64,000 nucleotides of DNA from JBFHIJ01 sp041596515 (GTDB taxonomy: Bacteria > Bacteroidota > Ignavibacteria > Kapaibacteriales > UBA2268): contig JBFHIJ010000002.1 in the NCBI GenBank assembly GCA_041596515.1, positions 86,305 through 150,304 of the forward strand, given 5' to 3'. Shown here one piece after another: positions 63,701-64,000 of the stretch. Position 1 is the first letter of the stretch. Each line of letters begins with the position of its first letter. A model generated the notes under the pieces. It did no database searches, was not told the DNA's origin, and was given only the letters and a program-made list of their open reading frames with translations. The position numbers and the translations under genes are program-made.

Positions 63701-63833
63701 TGGTGATGCTGGTAAAGAAATGCGTATACCTCTTGGTATCGTCTCAATTGGTGGTCTTGTAGCTTCTACAGTACTAACTTTGTATGTAGTGCCTGCATTC
63801 ATGTATGTTACATCACGAACTAAAAAAGCATAA
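60759..63833 (+). CDS. RND-family efflux permease with atypical TM4
   Basis: 1,024 residues with the two-fold RND layout: TM1 near 10-30, a large periplasmic domain (about 35-330), TM2-6, a second periplasmic domain and TM8-12. It begins ISINRPIMVTMGILV and has VDIPFVTVQTIYPGAGPKEIE near 45-65. The TM4 site that carries the Asp pair of AcrB (D407/D408) reads VGVLVANSVVVLEN, with Ala406 and Asn407. TM10 has LIGIVVNNAILILDY, lacking the AcrB Lys. The proton route may therefore differ. Substrate unknown. Last gene of the operon, 31 bases before an IS end. Confidence 0.92.
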   Translation: MFLAKISINRPIMVTMGILVLMIFGFLAYTTLNLNRTPEVDIPFVTVQTIYPGAGPKEIETQISKKIEDAVATVSEIKRIESYSLDGVSIVLIEFNLTKDVDVASQEVKDKIDVIINDLPEDADDPITEKFDIGAEPILDLVLSGKDQTPQELFDIADRQLKDMLSQIKGVANVELVGGQEREIQVQFDSKTVYENMISMPQLMQILAAHNMNLPGGYFNINDLEYTVRVTGEYEDLKDIRELEVPTAFGNKKMKQIADVVDGGKKIRERAVYFNNKSKLQDNNVVRLSIIKSTDGNEVDVADEVKARLPEISNSLPEGCTLEIINDKSTFTRSTVDDTISNIILGVIFTSIVLLFFLHDLRSTFIIALSMPTSVIITFLLMQMAGFTQNMMSLMGISVSIGVLVANSVVVLENIFRHKQMGGDKKQSAYKGTTEVTVAVIASTLTNIVVFVPLGNIDSIAGQFLKELAFTAAFATLVSLIISFTLTPMLASLLLPEKQKTGAISRFIESILDGMANLYSNSLKFVMKNKVFSSILVVASFALFFFATNFYGSRLAGEFMPTMDDGKIKIEVELPQGYNLDETADVMSAIESRLGKYDDISHTITNLGKKGQMDIGTNLAVMEVYFNSANERYTGILDYTSYLTQDLADIPNADIKISVMESMGGGGAPIEFFIMGQNLDTLESLKSDFYAKSKEIPGLINYDFSSRPGKPEITVAPKRGKVTQAGLSEQEIAVTVRSAIEGMEATQYKENGEEYDVMVTLDRASVDTPEEIKNIPIVSQRGVVYRLAQVADVDFTSGVSKVIHRDKYTAIKFTGYNAPGTATGTLLDDLQKVIDEMPLPEGYQYKWAGTTEMQKEMAADLGFAGLLAIILTYMLLAAILESFWQPVLILLTLPLAFIGVFILMYYTDTNIGLTAMMGMIMLIGIVVNNAILILDYVNQLVREEGFSAKEALIKAAPVKLKPILMSTIAIILGMLPMAMGIGDAGKEMRIPLGIVSIGGLVASTVLTLYVVPAFMYVTSRTKKA

Positions 63834-63864
63834 GACTCTATATACTTTCTGATTAAGTATATGC

Positions 63865-64000
63865 CCCGTCCTAAAAAGAGTTGACACCAAAGGATGGGAA
63901 AATGGAAGAACAACACAACGCTGAAAAAATCAAGCGTACTCAAAAAGATTATAGTTTGGCTTTCAAATTGCAGGTAGTAGATGAAGTAGAAAAAGGCAAC
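63865..64000 (+). mobile_element. IS3-type insertion sequence, left end (continues past window)
   Basis: Begins with CCCGTCCTAAAAAGAGTTGA, the same end sequence as the remnant at 28457, and includes the start of orfA. Right end and transposase are outside the window. It lies 31 bases after the RND gene. Confidence 0.9.
63902..64000 (+). CDS. IS3-type OrfA (N-terminal part)
   Basis: The first 33 residues of a helix-turn-helix OrfA, beginning MEEQHNAEKIKRTQKDY and continuing FKLQVVDEVEKGN. OrfA binds the IS ends and, by frameshifting, is part of the OrfAB transposase. GGATGGGAAA precedes the ATG. It is open to the window edge, so this copy may be intact, unlike its relative at 28494. IS3-family assignment is by resemblance of the N-terminus. 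Confidence 0.88.
   Translation, partial: MEEQHNAEKIKRTQKDYSLAFKLQVVDEVEKGN

Noticed and set aside
63841..63861. Small stem TATACTT/AAGTATA after the RND gene, possible terminator
   Set aside because: The stem is AT-only and lacks a T-tract; an IS end follows at once.
1..64000. CRISPR arrays, tRNA and rRNA genes
   Set aside because: No regularly spaced repeats or cloverleaf/rRNA-like blocks were recognised by eye in the gaps; short or unusual tRNAs could still be missed.

Overview
The window is about 64 kb of AT-rich, densely coding DNA from a Gram-negative bacterium. The likely source is the Bacteroidota/Chlorobiota superphylum, probably an Ignavibacteria- or Kapabacteria-like lineage (inference). 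Four things support this: (i) many secreted proteins end in a type IX secretion (T9SS) type-A-like sorting domain; (ii) upstream regions repeatedly carry the Bacteroidota -7 element TAnnTTTG, twice with a TTG about 20 bases upstream; (iii) complex I genes and flagellar regulators occur together, as in Ignavibacteria-type genomes; (iv) most starts have little Shine-Dalgarno sequence. No rRNA, tRNA or CRISPR array was seen.

Layout. 1-3.9 kb, minus strand: uracil-DNA glycosylase, D-Ala-D-Ala ligase, a PfkB kinase and a truncated secreted protein, driven by a promoter whose spacer is a perfect palindrome. 4-9.7 kb, plus: an exported amidase, then ackA-pta and ptb-buk, two acyl-phosphate ATP-yielding pairs side by side. 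10.2-23.5 kb, plus: four large T9SS-exported proteins, one lamin-tail/Ig-like and three tandem Asp-box propeller paralogues. 23.5-28.4 kb: ruvA, a HisA-like protein that has lost its key residues, and nuoG-nuoH-nuoI without the rest of complex I. 28.4-30.2 kb: a decayed IS3-type remnant and fumC (minus).

30.5-39.5 kb, plus: a compact regulatory operon, flhF, flhG, a charged two-TM protein, a FliA-type sigma factor, an HDOD protein, a histidine-kinase-like protein without the phospho-acceptor His, a membrane-anchored protein, a protein that is little more than a sorting domain, and a PorV-like outer-membrane protein. It links flagellar control genes to T9SS-type surface proteins and is the most interesting unit here. 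39.6-44.5 kb: a duplicated GT2-TPR glycosyltransferase (minus) and a GAF-GAF-degenerate-GGDEF protein (plus) with a G7 tract in its long leader.

44.9-57.3 kb is mostly housekeeping: a lipoprotein, Ppx/GppA, PrmA, KdsC-like phosphatase, YtxH and DUF948-like proteins, a six-helix membrane protein, a 58-residue ORF, pyrC, a ChaN-like protein, rnhB, folE, a PTPS-family enzyme, an LolB/DUF4292-like lipoprotein and purL. 57.5-63.8 kb: a TetR regulator with a TolC/adaptor/RND efflux operon whose pump lacks the usual TM4 aspartates. The window ends inside an IS3-type element related to the remnant at 28.5 kb.
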